Assembly: GCF_001660485.1 (NCBI RefSeq)
Contig: NZ_CP013979.1
Coordinates: 1,054,001 to 1,118,000 of the forward strand
Direction of reading: 5' to 3'
Length of the DNA stretch: 64,000 nucleotides
Origin: Agromyces aureus
GTDB taxonomy: Bacteria; Actinomycetota; Actinomycetes; Actinomycetales; Microbacteriaceae
Every line of letters starts with the position of its first letter. The first letter of the stretch is position 1. The translations under genes were made by a program, and so were the position numbers. Below, in pieces: positions 16,837 to 24,870 of this stretch. The notes under the pieces were generated by a model. The model did no database searches. It was not told the DNA's origin and saw nothing but the letters and a program-made list of their open reading frames with translations.

Positions 16837-17852
16837 GCACCTCGGAGCACGGCAGGAACGGGTCATCCGTCACGATGCGGGATGTCGCGAAGATCGCGGG
16901 CGTCTCGGTGGCGACGGTCTCGCACGTCGTGAACGACAAGGCGGGCGTGCGCATCGGTGAAGATGCCCGGCGCCGGGTGCACGAGGCCGTGATCGAGCTC
17001 GGCTACCGGCCGAACGCGCTCGCGAAGACGCTCTCGCAGGGCACCTCGCGATTCATCGGCCTCGTCGCCGATGCGATCGCCACGACCCCGTTCGCCGGCC
17101 AGATCATCCACGGCGCGCAAGACGAAGCGTGGAAGCACGGCTACGTGCTGCTCGTCGCCAACACCGACGGCAACGAGGCGGCCGAGAACGAGGCCATCGC
17201 GATGATGCTCGAGCACCAGGTGCACGGAATCCTCTACTCGACCTGGTTCCACCGCGAGATCCAGGTGCCCGAGGCGCTGCACCAGACCGACACCGTGCTC
17301 GTCGACTGCTTCGCCGCGGGCAACGTGCTGCCGGCCGTCGTGCCCGACGAGGAGCAGGGCGGTCGCACCGCGACGGAAGAGCTGCTCGCCGCAGGTCATC
17401 GCCGCATCGCGTTCATCAACACGACGACGCCGTCGCCCGCTCAGACCGGGCGTCTCGCGGGCTACCGCTCCGCCCTCGAGGCGGCCGGGGCCGACTTCGA
17501 CGAGTCGCTGGTGTTCCCCGCGGCGCCCGAGCAGGAGGGCGGCTACGCCGCGACATCCGCCATTCTCGAATCGAAGGCGACGGCCGTGTTCTGCCACAAC
17601 GACCGCGTGGCGATGGGCCTCTACGATGGGCTTCGCGAGCACGGCCTGCGCATTCCCGAGGATGTCGCGGTCATGGGCTTCGACAACCAAGACGTCATCG
17701 CGGCCCACCTGCGCCCGACACTCTCGACCGTCGCGCTGCCGCACTACGAGCTCGGCGCCGCGGGCGTGCGGCTGCTGCTCGGCCTCGAGCCCGCCCCCGA
17801 ATCCGGCCCGCAACTCATCGCCTGCCCGCCCATTCGCCGGCACTCGATCTGA
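16833..17852 (+). CDS. LacI-family regulator of the second fructan operon
   Basis: It has 339 residues. The HTH is at about 15-38 (MRDVAKIAGVSVATVSHVVN) and the hinge ends at ALAKTLS. The effector domain includes HNDRVAMGLYDGL and VMGFDNQDVIAAHLRPTLSTV. It lies inside the operon it probably controls, overlapping the permease by 4 bases. The TTAACCGCTTAA-like sites at 11946 and 11988 are its likely targets, giving negative feedback; the effector is probably an imported oligofructoside. Confidence 0.88.
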   Translation: MSTSEHGRNGSSVTMRDVAKIAGVSVATVSHVVNDKAGVRIGEDARRRVHEAVIELGYRPNALAKTLSQGTSRFIGLVADAIATTPFAGQIIHGAQDEAWKHGYVLLVANTDGNEAAENEAIAMMLEHQVHGILYSTWFHREIQVPEALHQTDTVLVDCFAAGNVLPAVVPDEEQGGRTATEELLAAGHRRIAFINTTTPSPAQTGRLAGYRSALEAAGADFDESLVFPAAPEQEGGYAATSAILESKATAVFCHNDRVAMGLYDGLREHGLRIPEDVAVMGFDNQDVIAAHLRPTLSTVALPHYELGAAGVRLLLGLEPAPESGPQLIACPPIRRHSI

Positions 17853-17873
17853 CGGTCTTCTAGGAGAGATGAC

Positions 17874-19367
17874 GTGCGAGCCACGAACGGCCAGGTGCCG
17901 CGACCCCGATTCCACTTCACGCCGCAGCGCAACTGGATGAACGACCCCAACGGGCTCGTCTACGACCGCGGACTCTGGCACCTCTACTTCCAGTTCAACC
18001 CCGAGGGCGCCGACTGGGGCAACATGAGCTGGGGTCACGCGACGAGCACCGACCTGCGGCACTGGACCGAGCACGAGGTCGCGCTGCGGTATCGCGACGG
18101 GGAGCAGATCTTCTCGGGGTCTGTTGTTGCGGTGCCGGTGGGCTTCGCCGCCGGCTGTGCATCGGCCGGTGACGAGACCCTGCTCACCGCGTTCTACACG
18201 AGCGCCTACGACGACGGCCACCAGGCGCAGTCGAGAGCGACCAGCCACGACGGCGGCTACACGTGGGAGCCCGACGCCGAGAACCCGGTGCTCGACCGCG
18301 GCACGAGCGCGTTCCGCGACCCGAAGGTCATCCGCTTCACCGACGACGACGGCACGACCCGCTACGTCATGCTCACCGTCGAGGCCGACGACCGCCAGGT
18401 GCTGTTCTACTCGTCGCACGACCTGCGCTCGTGGGAGCACGTCAGCACGTTCGGCCCGCTCGGTGACACAGGCGTCGTGTGGGAGTGCCCCGACCTCGTG
18501 CCGCTCGCGGTCGACGGCGACCCCGACGACATCCGCTGGGTGCTGTTGCTCAGCACGAACCCCGTCGGCGACGACGCGAACCCCGACGGCTCGTCGATGC
18601 ACTCCGTCATCGGGTCGTTCGACGGTGTTCGGTTCACAGCGGATGCCGCCGAGCTCACGCGCCTCGACCACGGCCGCGACTTCTACGCCGGCGTCACCTT
18701 CGACAGTGCCCCTGGCGGCGAGGCCGTGATGCTCGGCTGGATGAGCAACTGGCGCTACGCCGGCGCGTTCCCGTCGTCGCCCTGGCGAGGAGCGATGTCA
18801 CTGCCACGACGGATGTCGCTGCGGACGGTTGCTGGGGCGGTTCGCCTCGTGCAACAGCCGGTGGGGTTCGTGGGGGAGTTCCTTTCAGGCGCCGCGACTT
18901 CGACCCCGTTTGGCGCGGACCAGCCGGGCGACTTCACGTTGTGCGGGCACTCGCTGGTCGAGCTGGCGTGGGATCCCGCGTCGACCGGGGCGCTGCGCCT
19001 CCAACTGCGCGGCGACGCCGATGCGCTTGTCGAACTGTCGCACGAGCCGTCGTCGAACGTGCTCAGCGTCACCCGAGGCGGCGCCGCGATGGAAGCCGTA
19101 CACCCCGACTTCCAGTCGACGAGCACCGTCGCGCTGCCGCGTTCCGGTGATCGCCAGCTGCGCCTGCTCGTGAGCCTCGACGGCCCGCTGCTCGAGGTCT
19201 TCGTCAACCTCGGCGAGGCGACGGTCTCGAACCTCGTCGTGCTCGGCGCCGGCCCCATCACGGCGACCCTCACCACCGAACTGCCCGGCCCGATCTCCGT
19301 GACCGTTGCCGATCTGCATGTCGCGGAAGGACGTGCCAGCCCGGCGCTGGCCGCCGCACTCGGCTGA
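17874..19367 (+). CDS. Cytoplasmic GH32 beta-fructosidase
   Basis: Cuts fructose from imported fructooligosaccharides or sucrose-like sugars. It has 497 residues, a GTG start after AGGAGAG and no signal peptide. The catalytic set is complete: WMNDPNG 21-27 (Asp24), FRDPK 147-151 (Asp149), WECPDL 203-208 (Glu204). The five-blade propeller ends near residue 320 and a GH32 C-terminal sandwich follows, with DGPLLEVFVN, the typical EVF motif. The GWMSNWRYA segment matches levanases of the levanase above. It sits 21 bases after the LacI gene, in the same operon. Confidence 0.9.
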   Translation: MRATNGQVPRPRFHFTPQRNWMNDPNGLVYDRGLWHLYFQFNPEGADWGNMSWGHATSTDLRHWTEHEVALRYRDGEQIFSGSVVAVPVGFAAGCASAGDETLLTAFYTSAYDDGHQAQSRATSHDGGYTWEPDAENPVLDRGTSAFRDPKVIRFTDDDGTTRYVMLTVEADDRQVLFYSSHDLRSWEHVSTFGPLGDTGVVWECPDLVPLAVDGDPDDIRWVLLLSTNPVGDDANPDGSSMHSVIGSFDGVRFTADAAELTRLDHGRDFYAGVTFDSAPGGEAVMLGWMSNWRYAGAFPSSPWRGAMSLPRRMSLRTVAGAVRLVQQPVGFVGEFLSGAATSTPFGADQPGDFTLCGHSLVELAWDPASTGALRLQLRGDADALVELSHEPSSNVLSVTRGGAAMEAVHPDFQSTSTVALPRSGDRQLRLLVSLDGPLLEVFVNLGEATVSNLVVLGAGPITATLTTELPGPISVTVADLHVAEGRASPALAAALG

Positions 19368-19442
19368 CTCCCTCCGCACCATCCACCGCCGTTCGACCCG
19401 GCGGGTGCACCGTCGCGCCCGCCAGACAGGAAAGGACCGACC

Positions 19443-21005
19443 ATGATGCATCCGATCTCACGACGAAGTGTGCTGCAGGGCGCTGGCGCAGGAGCGCTCG
19501 CCCTCTTGATGAGCAGCGCCGCTGCGCCCTTCGCTGCGCGAGCCCAGGCCTCGCTGCGCGCGATCTACCACATGACCCCGCCGACGGGCTGGCTCTGCGA
19601 CCCCCAGCGGCCCGTCACCACGAACGGCGCCTACCAGCTGTACTACCTGCACTCCGGCCAGAACAACGGGCCGGGCGGATGGGACCACGCCACCACGAGC
19701 GACGGCGTCGCGTTCACCCACCACGGCACCGTGATGCCGCTGCAACCGGACTTCCCGGTGTGGTCGGGATCGGCCGTCGTCGACACCGCGAACACCGCGG
19801 GCTTCGGTGCGGGCGCGGTCATCGCCCTTGCCACGAAGCCGACCGACGGTATCCGCAAGTACCAGGAGCAGTACCTCTACTGGTCGACCGACGGCGGCTT
19901 CACGTTCACCGCACTGCCCGACCCGGTCATCGTGAACACCGACGGTCGCACGGCGACGACGCCTGCCGAGATCGACAACGCGGAATGGTTCCGCGACCCG
20001 AAGATCCATTGGGATGTCGCCCGCAACGAGTGGGTCTGCGTCATTGGTCGCGCTCGCTATGCGGCGTTCTACACCTCGCCGAACCTGCTCGACTGGGAGT
20101 GGACGAGCAACTTCGACTACCCGAACCACGCGCTCGGCGGCATCGAGTGCCCCGACCTGTTCCAGATGACGGCCGGCGACGGCACCTCGCACTGGGTGCT
20201 CGGCGCGAGCATGGATGGCTACGGCGTCGGCATGCCGATGACCTACGCCTACTGGATGGGCACGTGGAACGGCACGGCGTTCATCGCCGACAGCCTCACC
20301 CCGCAGTGGCTCGACTGGGGCTGGGACTGGTACGCCGCCGTCACCTGGCCGTCGATCGAAGCGCCGACCACGCGCCGCCTCGCGATCGCCTGGATGAACA
20401 ACTGGAAGTACGCGAACCGCAATGTGCCCACCGATGCGTCCGACGGGTACAACGGCCAGAACTCGATCGTGCGCGAGCTGCGTCTCGAGCACCAGTCGGG
20501 CGGGTGGTACAGCCTGCTGAGCAGCCCGGTCGAAGCCCTTTCCGACTACGTCACGGCAACCACCACGGTTCCCGACCAGACGGTGAACGGCAGCGTCGTG
20601 CTGCCCTTCACCGGTCGTGCATACGAGCTCGAACTCGGCATCGCGTGGGATGCCGCGACCAACGTCGGCGTCTCCGTCGGTCGTTCGGCGAACGGCGCCC
20701 GTCACACGAACATCGGTAAGTACGGCGCGGACCTCTACGTCGACCGAGCGCCCTCCGACCTCAGCGGATTCTCGCTCGTGCCCTACACCCGCGCCGCGGC
20801 GCCGATCGATGCCGCGGCCCGTTCGGTGCACCTGCGCATCTTCGTCGACACGCAGAGCGTCGAGGTGTTCGTGAATTCGGGGCACACCGTGCTCTCGCAG
20901 CAGGTGCACTTCGCCGAGGGCGACACGGGCATCTCGCTCTACTCCGACGGCGGGCCGGCGAGCTTCACCGGCATCACGATCCGAGAGCTCGGCGGTGTGA
21001 ACTGA
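19443..21005 (+). CDS. Tat-exported GH32 fructan hydrolase
   Basis: It has 520 residues. The N-terminus reads SRRSVLQGAGAG, a twin-arginine signal, with cleavage near ARA-QA (about 35). The GH32 motifs are slightly changed: WLCDPQ at 50-55 (Asp53) in place of WMNDPN, FRDPK 183-187 (Asp185), IECPDL 234-239 (Glu235). AWMNNWKYA and a C-terminal sandwich with VEVFVN follow. The WLCDP form occurs in some levanases and fructan beta-fructosidases; activity is therefore expected. Folding before export, via Tat, differs from the Sec-type signal of the larger levanase. An AAAGGA site precedes the start, and the stop overlaps the kinase start by 1 base. Confidence 0.88.
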   Translation: MMHPISRRSVLQGAGAGALALLMSSAAAPFAARAQASLRAIYHMTPPTGWLCDPQRPVTTNGAYQLYYLHSGQNNGPGGWDHATTSDGVAFTHHGTVMPLQPDFPVWSGSAVVDTANTAGFGAGAVIALATKPTDGIRKYQEQYLYWSTDGGFTFTALPDPVIVNTDGRTATTPAEIDNAEWFRDPKIHWDVARNEWVCVIGRARYAAFYTSPNLLDWEWTSNFDYPNHALGGIECPDLFQMTAGDGTSHWVLGASMDGYGVGMPMTYAYWMGTWNGTAFIADSLTPQWLDWGWDWYAAVTWPSIEAPTTRRLAIAWMNNWKYANRNVPTDASDGYNGQNSIVRELRLEHQSGGWYSLLSSPVEALSDYVTATTTVPDQTVNGSVVLPFTGRAYELELGIAWDAATNVGVSVGRSANGARHTNIGKYGADLYVDRAPSDLSGFSLVPYTRAAAPIDAAARSVHLRIFVDTQSVEVFVNSGHTVLSQQVHFAEGDTGISLYSDGGPASFTGITIRELGGVN

Positions 21006-21994
21006 TGCCCATCCCTTCAGCGGTGCGTCCGACGCCCGATGTGCTCGTGGTCGGCGAGGCGCTCGTCGACATCGTGCATCGCGCCGACGGGTCGATCGAC
21101 GAATCGCCGGGCGGCAGCCCCGCCAACGTCGCGCTGGCTCTCGGGCGCTTGGGGCGGAGTCCGCGCCTCCTCACCTCGATCGGCGATGACGCCCACGGCC
21201 GAGCCGTGCGCGCGTGGTTGGCAGCCTCGGATGTCGCGGTGCAGGGGCCCGCCGCGGTTCGGACCTCCACGGCATCCGCCCGCCTCGACGCGCAGGGCGC
21301 CGCGACCTACGGGTTCGACCTCGACTGGCGGATCGAAGCCGCCGGCGTCGCACCGGCGGACGCTCTGCACGTCGGCTCGATCGCGGCGACCCTCGATCCG
21401 GGTGCGACAACGGTTGGTGACCTCGTCGATCGGCATCGAGGGCGGGCCCTGATCACGTACGACCCGAACATCCGACCGAGCCTCATCGACGACCGCGACT
21501 CGGTGCGGCGCCAGGTGCTGTCGCTGATCGAGCGAGCTGTCGTGATCAAGGCGAGCGACGAGGATGTGGCGTGGCTGCACCCCGGCGAGGACATCGCCGA
21601 TGTTGCGCGCCGCTGGTCGCGCTCGGGCCCGGCGCTCGTGGTGGTGACCATGGGATCGAGCGGATGCCTCGCAGTCGCGCCGAGTTTCGAGCTGAGGGTG
21701 CCCGTCGTCAAGGTCGACGTCGTCGACACAGTCGGCGCGGGTGACACCTTCATGGCCTGCCTTATCGACGGGCTCCTCAGCGAGGGCGCTTGCGGTGCCG
21801 ACTGGCAGGCTGCGCTCGCATCTCTAGGGGTGGAGCACCTGACCGCGCTGCTCCACCGGAGCGCGCTCGCCGCGGCCATCACGGTCTCGCGGCCCGGCGC
21901 TGACCCACCAACGCGTGCGGAGCTATTGCCAGCACCAAAACATCCGTCGGGAGGTGTCGCTAGAGTCGAGTACATGGAAGGACGGGGACGGTGA
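21005..21994 (+). CDS. PfkB-family fructokinase
   Basis: It has 329 residues. It opens DVLVVGEALVDIV, then ESPGGSPANVALALGRLG (substrate site), VVKVDVVDTVGAGDTFMA (catalytic Asp in GAGD), and ITVSRPGADPPTR near the end, the usual fructokinase finish. About 20 extra residues after that (PAPKHPSGGV onward) have no family counterpart I know and may reflect a junction with the accessory block that follows. Phosphorylates cytoplasmic fructose from the GH32 enzymes; it is the second such kinase in the locus. The start (TGATG) is coupled to the upstream stop. Confidence 0.88.
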   Translation: MPIPSAVRPTPDVLVVGEALVDIVHRADGSIDESPGGSPANVALALGRLGRSPRLLTSIGDDAHGRAVRAWLAASDVAVQGPAAVRTSTASARLDAQGAATYGFDLDWRIEAAGVAPADALHVGSIAATLDPGATTVGDLVDRHRGRALITYDPNIRPSLIDDRDSVRRQVLSLIERAVVIKASDEDVAWLHPGEDIADVARRWSRSGPALVVVTMGSSGCLAVAPSFELRVPVVKVDVVDTVGAGDTFMACLIDGLLSEGACGADWQAALASLGVEHLTALLHRSALAAAITVSRPGADPPTRAELLPAPKHPSGGVARVEYMEGRGR

Positions 21995-22731
21995 CGTACG
22001 CGCTCCAAGTGGAAACCTCCGCGCCTCGACCAGGGAAACGGTTCGAACCGATTCACGAGCGACAGCTTCATGAGATCGCGGTTCGAGCTTCTGAGTCTCT
22101 ACCGGGTGCTGCCAGGGGACTGGTCGTGGTTCCAGAGTTCGCGGGCCCGATCGGTGTGCCAGATTTCACCGCATTCGTTGGCAAGACCACTTCGCTCCTG
22201 GCGCGGCAGCGTTCTTCTGTACCTCCCGTCATCAATGAGCTCGATGCAGGCGTGTTGACCGTGGCACACGTCGGACGTGCGCTTCACGTTGAGGAACTCG
22301 CTCAAGCGTTGGCATGGCCGGAGGCAACGATCGCCGGTCGTGCTAAGCGTCTCGTTGCCACAGGTGCCCTGATCGATCAAGGCGGAGGAAGGTATGTGCG
22401 CCCTAGCGTGATCGCACCGAGGGGACGGCTCTACGCGATCGAGGCGAAGATCGAAGACTGGCGCTCAGCGCTAAGGCAAGTGAGGACATACCGGGTCTGG
22501 GCTGACGCCTACGTGCTTGTCATGACTGGCGTATCAGAGAGAAGCGCGCAAAACCTGCTCGCCGAGGTCCTCAGGGACAAGGGCGGACTCATCTTGGATG
22601 GACAATGGATCGCCCGCCCACGATTGGGCGAGGTGAAGGCGCGCCGCCGACTCCAGGCAGCCGAGTTGTTTGCCGCTGCCACGCTGACAGGTTTAGACGA
22701 TCCAGCCTTCACTTTGGGCATACATTCTTAG
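21991..22731 (+). CDS. Putative PD-(D/E)XK nuclease-fold protein with winged-helix segment
   Basis: I do not recognise a named family. It has 246 residues, a GTG start preceded by AAGGACGGGG, and overlaps the kinase stop by 4 bases; a TAGAGT -10-like box is at 21961. The core resembles PD-(D/E)XK nucleases: GVPDFTAF (Asp58), then IEAK (Glu151, Lys153), followed by an amphipathic helix (RSALRQVRTYRVWADAYVLV) as in sce7726-like proteins. Between these lies a winged-helix-like stretch (about 86-137). Codon use is looser than in neighbours and includes a TTA codon (235). The 3' end overlaps the converging 387-residue gene by 39 bases. DNA binding or cleavage is inference. Confidence 0.65.
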   Translation: MTYALQVETSAPRPGKRFEPIHERQLHEIAVRASESLPGAARGLVVVPEFAGPIGVPDFTAFVGKTTSLLARQRSSVPPVINELDAGVLTVAHVGRALHVEELAQALAWPEATIAGRAKRLVATGALIDQGGGRYVRPSVIAPRGRLYAIEAKIEDWRSALRQVRTYRVWADAYVLVMTGVSERSAQNLLAEVLRDKGGLILDGQWIARPRLGEVKARRRLQAAELFAAATLTGLDDPAFTLGIHS

Positions 22732-23856
22732 GCCTTGTTGGAATGGTGCGATCCAAGCCTCGGACTGGTCTCTTATCCCGGTCGAAGCTCGGAGCGCGGC
22801 CCAATTTGTTGACGCTTCCGTGTACATCCGATCCAACTCGCGATAGCGCGATGCGTAGTCACCTGCAGTCTGAACGTGTTTCACGACCGCGTTGAGTTGA
22901 CCGACATGATGAGCGAAGGATCCCTTTGGCCCTGGAACGGGGGGTAGTCCGCCGAGCCTGCCGGCCAAGCCGGGGTCCTGTTGTCCTAGCAGCTCGCCAT
23001 CGCGTTTGCCGAGGGTCCCAAGCAGCCCGCGCAGGGTTGGACGCTCATACCAACTAGCGATCCCATTTGATGTCGCGCGCGTTGCGTAGTCACCGAAGGC
23101 GACGACGCGCTGTCTCTTGTCCCAACCAGTCCCAACGGAATGTGCCCCAGCAGCGACAGCCGGTAGGGCTGCGAAATCGCCGTGGGAGACGTGAACCGGG
23201 CTGTACTCACTCATGGCGCGGACGGTACGGCAGATGCCGAAGATCTCGTCGGCGGTCAATTTGGGCGGCAGCTCGTTGTCTGGTTGGACAAACGAAACAA
23301 ACCAGCCGTCGGGTGAGAGCGCTGCGAGTGATCCGATGTGAGCGTCGAGGTCGTGGCCATCGCTCCAGAAAGTTCCTGTGCCGGCAACAGTAAGCCACGC
23401 TGCTGAATCAGACTCGATAGCAGCGCGAGACGTATCGAGGGCGAGCGTGCTCAGATTGTTCAATGCTGACGGTAGGAGAACGGTCGGCGCAAGGTGCTTC
23501 GCGCCGATCTCGTCCTGAAGCCTGAAGACACGTCGCACGTGCTCCACTCGATATGCCTCGTGAGTGTGATCACCCATGGGCCCGCCCCAGAGATTGAAGT
23601 CCGAGTAGTAGCGGAAGTCACCCACTCCCGTCATCTGCAGCGCGTGCGTCACGGGATCCAGCCAGACCGGAATTCCTGCATTCTGAAGTTCAGAGCTTCG
23701 AGCGACCAAACCAGGCTTATTGCCGGAACCGCCTCGGTGAGCGTAAGGGGATGCCCAAGGTGTGATCACCGTCGCCGTAGCATCACCTGTGACTGCGGCC
23801 TCCGTTATCCAGCCGACCTGAAAAGGCCTAGGGCTGTCTTCGATGAACGTAGTCAT
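22693..23856 (-). CDS. Protein of unknown function, possible TIM-barrel fold
   Basis: It has 387 residues with no signal peptide or membrane segment. Alternating short hydrophobic strands and helices (ATATVITPW, GIPVWLDPVTHAL, AAWLTVAGTG, GWFVSFVQPD, SPVHVSHGDFAALPAVAAGA, VGTGWDKRQRVVAFGDY) look like a TIM barrel. The Gly/His-rich late strand (HVSHGD ... GTGWDKRQR) could be a ligand or phosphate site. A faint likeness to queuine/TGT-type barrels was considered but key residues were not identified. The ATG overlaps the kinase stop by 4 bases, so kinase and this protein are coupled and probably work together. No function can be assigned. Confidence 0.7.
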   Translation of the reverse strand: MTTFIEDSPRPFQVGWITEAAVTGDATATVITPWASPYAHRGGSGNKPGLVARSSELQNAGIPVWLDPVTHALQMTGVGDFRYYSDFNLWGGPMGDHTHEAYRVEHVRRVFRLQDEIGAKHLAPTVLLPSALNNLSTLALDTSRAAIESDSAAWLTVAGTGTFWSDGHDLDAHIGSLAALSPDGWFVSFVQPDNELPPKLTADEIFGICRTVRAMSEYSPVHVSHGDFAALPAVAAGAHSVGTGWDKRQRVVAFGDYATRATSNGIASWYERPTLRGLLGTLGKRDGELLGQQDPGLAGRLGGLPPVPGPKGSFAHHVGQLNAVVKHVQTAGDYASRYRELDRMYTEASTNWAALRASTGIRDQSEAWIAPFQQGLRMYAQSEGWIV

Positions 23857-24698
23857 GGAGCGCCCCGAAGCGCATCGCGCAGGGCTGCAGCATTGAGGAA
23901 TCGGCGGGCTGGCTGAGGGTGCAAGGCGCGGACCACCACCGCAACCTGGTCCGGCTGTAGGTCGGGTCGGAGGGTCTCTAGCGGCGTCATTGCACCTCGC
24001 TTGAGTCGCTCAAAATACTCGTTGTCGTCACCTGTATAGGCAAACGGCAGTACGCCAGTGAGGGCCGCGTACATGAGAATGCCGACTTGGAAGACGTCGG
24101 ACATCGGCATTGGGCCCCCGCTGTAACTGTTCAGATGCTCAGGCGTGAGGAAGCCACGGGTCCCAGGCTGACCGGCGACCGTTAGGCCTGATCGAAGGGT
24201 GTGGCGCGCGAAGCCAAAGTCCAGAACGCGATAGCTGCCATCACTTAGTCGTCGAACGTTATTTGCGCTGAGGTCTCGATGGATCACGGAGCGTTCGTGG
24301 CCGGCTGCAAGACCGTTCGATACCTGGATGCCCATCGCCTGAGCTTCCGACCAAGCCCACTGGCGTGTGCCAAGCAGAGCGCCAAGATCCTCGCCGTCGA
24401 GATACTCTTCGACCCACGCCGCACCATGAACTGGGTCTCCGAGCTCGACGAGAGGTGACTCCACCCGGACAACGTTCGAATTACTCAAGCTTCCAAGCAG
24501 TTCAACTTCCCGATCTGCCCGCCTCAGCGCCTCGTTGGTGGCGAAGTCGACTGCAACAACTTTCAGCACACACCTCGTACCGTCGCGTGTCACCAGTCGA
24601 ACCGCTTTCTGGCCACCCACCGCGCCAATTGGCCCCAGGTCAGTCAGGGAGAGCGCCGCTACCGCCTCGGCGATCAGGGTGTCGTCGGCGACAGTCAT
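23853..24698 (-). CDS. Soluble Ser/Thr protein kinase
   Basis: It has 281 residues and is a complete Hanks-type kinase domain. The nucleotide-binding lysine is in VLKVV (Lys46), the C-helix glutamate in REVELL, HRDLSANN 140-147 holds the catalytic Asp142 and Asn147, DFGFAR starts at 160, and LTPEHL replaces the usual APE. No transmembrane helix or PASTA/sensor region follows, unlike housekeeping actinobacterial kinases such as PknB. The last residues mark the end of the C-lobe (HPQPARRFLNAAALRDALR). First gene of a two-gene minus-strand unit with the 387-residue protein. Substrate unknown; the partner protein or the nuclease are candidates. Confidence 0.88.
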   Translation of the reverse strand: MTVADDTLIAEAVAALSLTDLGPIGAVGGQKAVRLVTRDGTRCVLKVVAVDFATNEALRRADREVELLGSLSNSNVVRVESPLVELGDPVHGAAWVEEYLDGEDLGALLGTRQWAWSEAQAMGIQVSNGLAAGHERSVIHRDLSANNVRRLSDGSYRVLDFGFARHTLRSGLTVAGQPGTRGFLTPEHLNSYSGGPMPMSDVFQVGILMYAALTGVLPFAYTGDDNEYFERLKRGAMTPLETLRPDLQPDQVAVVVRALHPQPARRFLNAAALRDALRGAP

Positions 24699-24835
24699 GG
24701 ACCGAACTTATCTACAAAAGCGCTGCAGGCCGCATCACCCGTTCGGGGGTGCTGCGGCCGGGCAAGGCGGCACGGAGACGATGCCAGGCGGTCTACTCGC
24801 GCACGCGGGAATACCCCAGCCCCCTCCGCGTTGAA

Positions 24836-24856
24836 CTTGAGCGTACGCCACTCAAG
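24836..24856 (+). promoter_or_regulatory. HAIR operator (HspR binding site)
   Basis: CTTGAGC, 7 bases, ACTCAAG. This matches the HspR-associated inverted repeat CTTGAGT-N7-ACTCAAG with one mismatch. It lies 14 bases before the ClpC-like start, so HspR would repress the gene until heat or protein damage. Confidence 0.8.
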
Positions 24857-24870
24857 TTCCAGGAGGATTG

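Noticed and set aside
22693..23856. Queuine/DpdA-type transglycosylase assignment for the 387-residue protein
   Set aside because: Only a general barrel-like pattern was seen; catalytic Asp and zinc-binding Cys residues of that family were not found.
21991..24698. Restriction-modification system
   Set aside because: No methyltransferase accompanies the nuclease-like gene, so classical R-M is not supported.
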